From the NCBI GenBank assembly GCA_014361095.1, contig JACIWF010000072.1, positions 1 through 5,584 of the forward strand: a stretch of DNA of 5,584 bases, given 5' to 3'. Below, in pieces: positions 5,572 through 5,584 of this stretch. The stretch's first letter is position 1; every line of letters starts with the position of its first letter. The position numbers were made by a program, and so were the translations under genes. Origin of the DNA: Hadesarchaea archaeon (lineage in GTDB: Archaea; Hadarchaeota; Hadarchaeia; Hadarchaeales; Hadarchaeaceae). The notes under the pieces were generated by a model. It was not told the origin of the DNA. It saw only the letters and a list, made by a program, of their open reading frames with translations, and ran no database searches.

Positions 5572-5584
5572 GAAAATGTATATA

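Noticed and set aside
1..5584. CRISPR arrays, tRNA/rRNA genes, insertion sequences
   Set aside because: No regularly spaced repeats, no tRNA-like cloverleaf or rRNA segments and no transposase-like frame or terminal inverted repeats were seen on reading.

Overview
The window most likely comes from an archaeon, probably an anaerobe from an environmental genome. The case rests on several weak signs that agree. AT-rich TATA-like boxes (TTTAAAAG or TTTTAAAG) lie shortly upstream of two genes, and no convincing bacterial -35/-10 pair was seen. There are purine-rich GGAGG and GGTGA ribosome sites, arginine AGG codons are frequent, and a thiolase gene is coupled to a DUF35 zinc-ribbon gene in the archaeal manner. 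A MobA-type gene implies molybdo- or tungsto-pterin enzymes. A bacterial host cannot be excluded from 5.6 kb, because thiolase-DUF35 pairs and DUF1116 proteins also occur in anaerobic bacteria.

Layout. Positions 2-1165 (+) hold the C-terminal part of a metal-dependent amidohydrolase of the SsnA/MTA-SAH deaminase type, cut by the left edge. After 119 bases with a TATA-like box comes a compact + strand cluster. It contains a thiolase-fold protein (1285-2445), a DUF35 protein whose ATG overlaps the thiolase stop (2445-2786), and a GNAT-like protein (2816-3403). The cluster ends at a GC-rich hairpin followed by a T-rich tract. A mobA-like gene (4112-3492) is on the minus strand. A 149-base divergent spacer separates it from a complete DUF1116 gene (4262-5539, +), which has its own TATA-like box.

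How the genes may work together. The thiolase and DUF35 proteins probably form one complex, since DUF35 proteins elsewhere bind thiolase-fold partners and channel acyl-CoA. The most notable observation is that this thiolase has proline (P84) where the family has its nucleophilic cysteine, while the surrounding active-site loops are kept. It should not perform ordinary thiolysis or Claisen condensation. A repurposed reaction, such as the retro-aldol chemistry of the Ltp2-DUF35 steroid aldolases, or a non-catalytic role is more likely. The flanking amidohydrolase and the DUF1116 protein (relative of E. coli YlbE/AllG of oxamate carbamoyltransferase) both suggest nitrogen-compound catabolism. A link between them and the thiolase cluster is only inferred from proximity. 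No RNA genes, CRISPR arrays or mobile elements were seen, and no gene-free stretch exceeds 150 bases.
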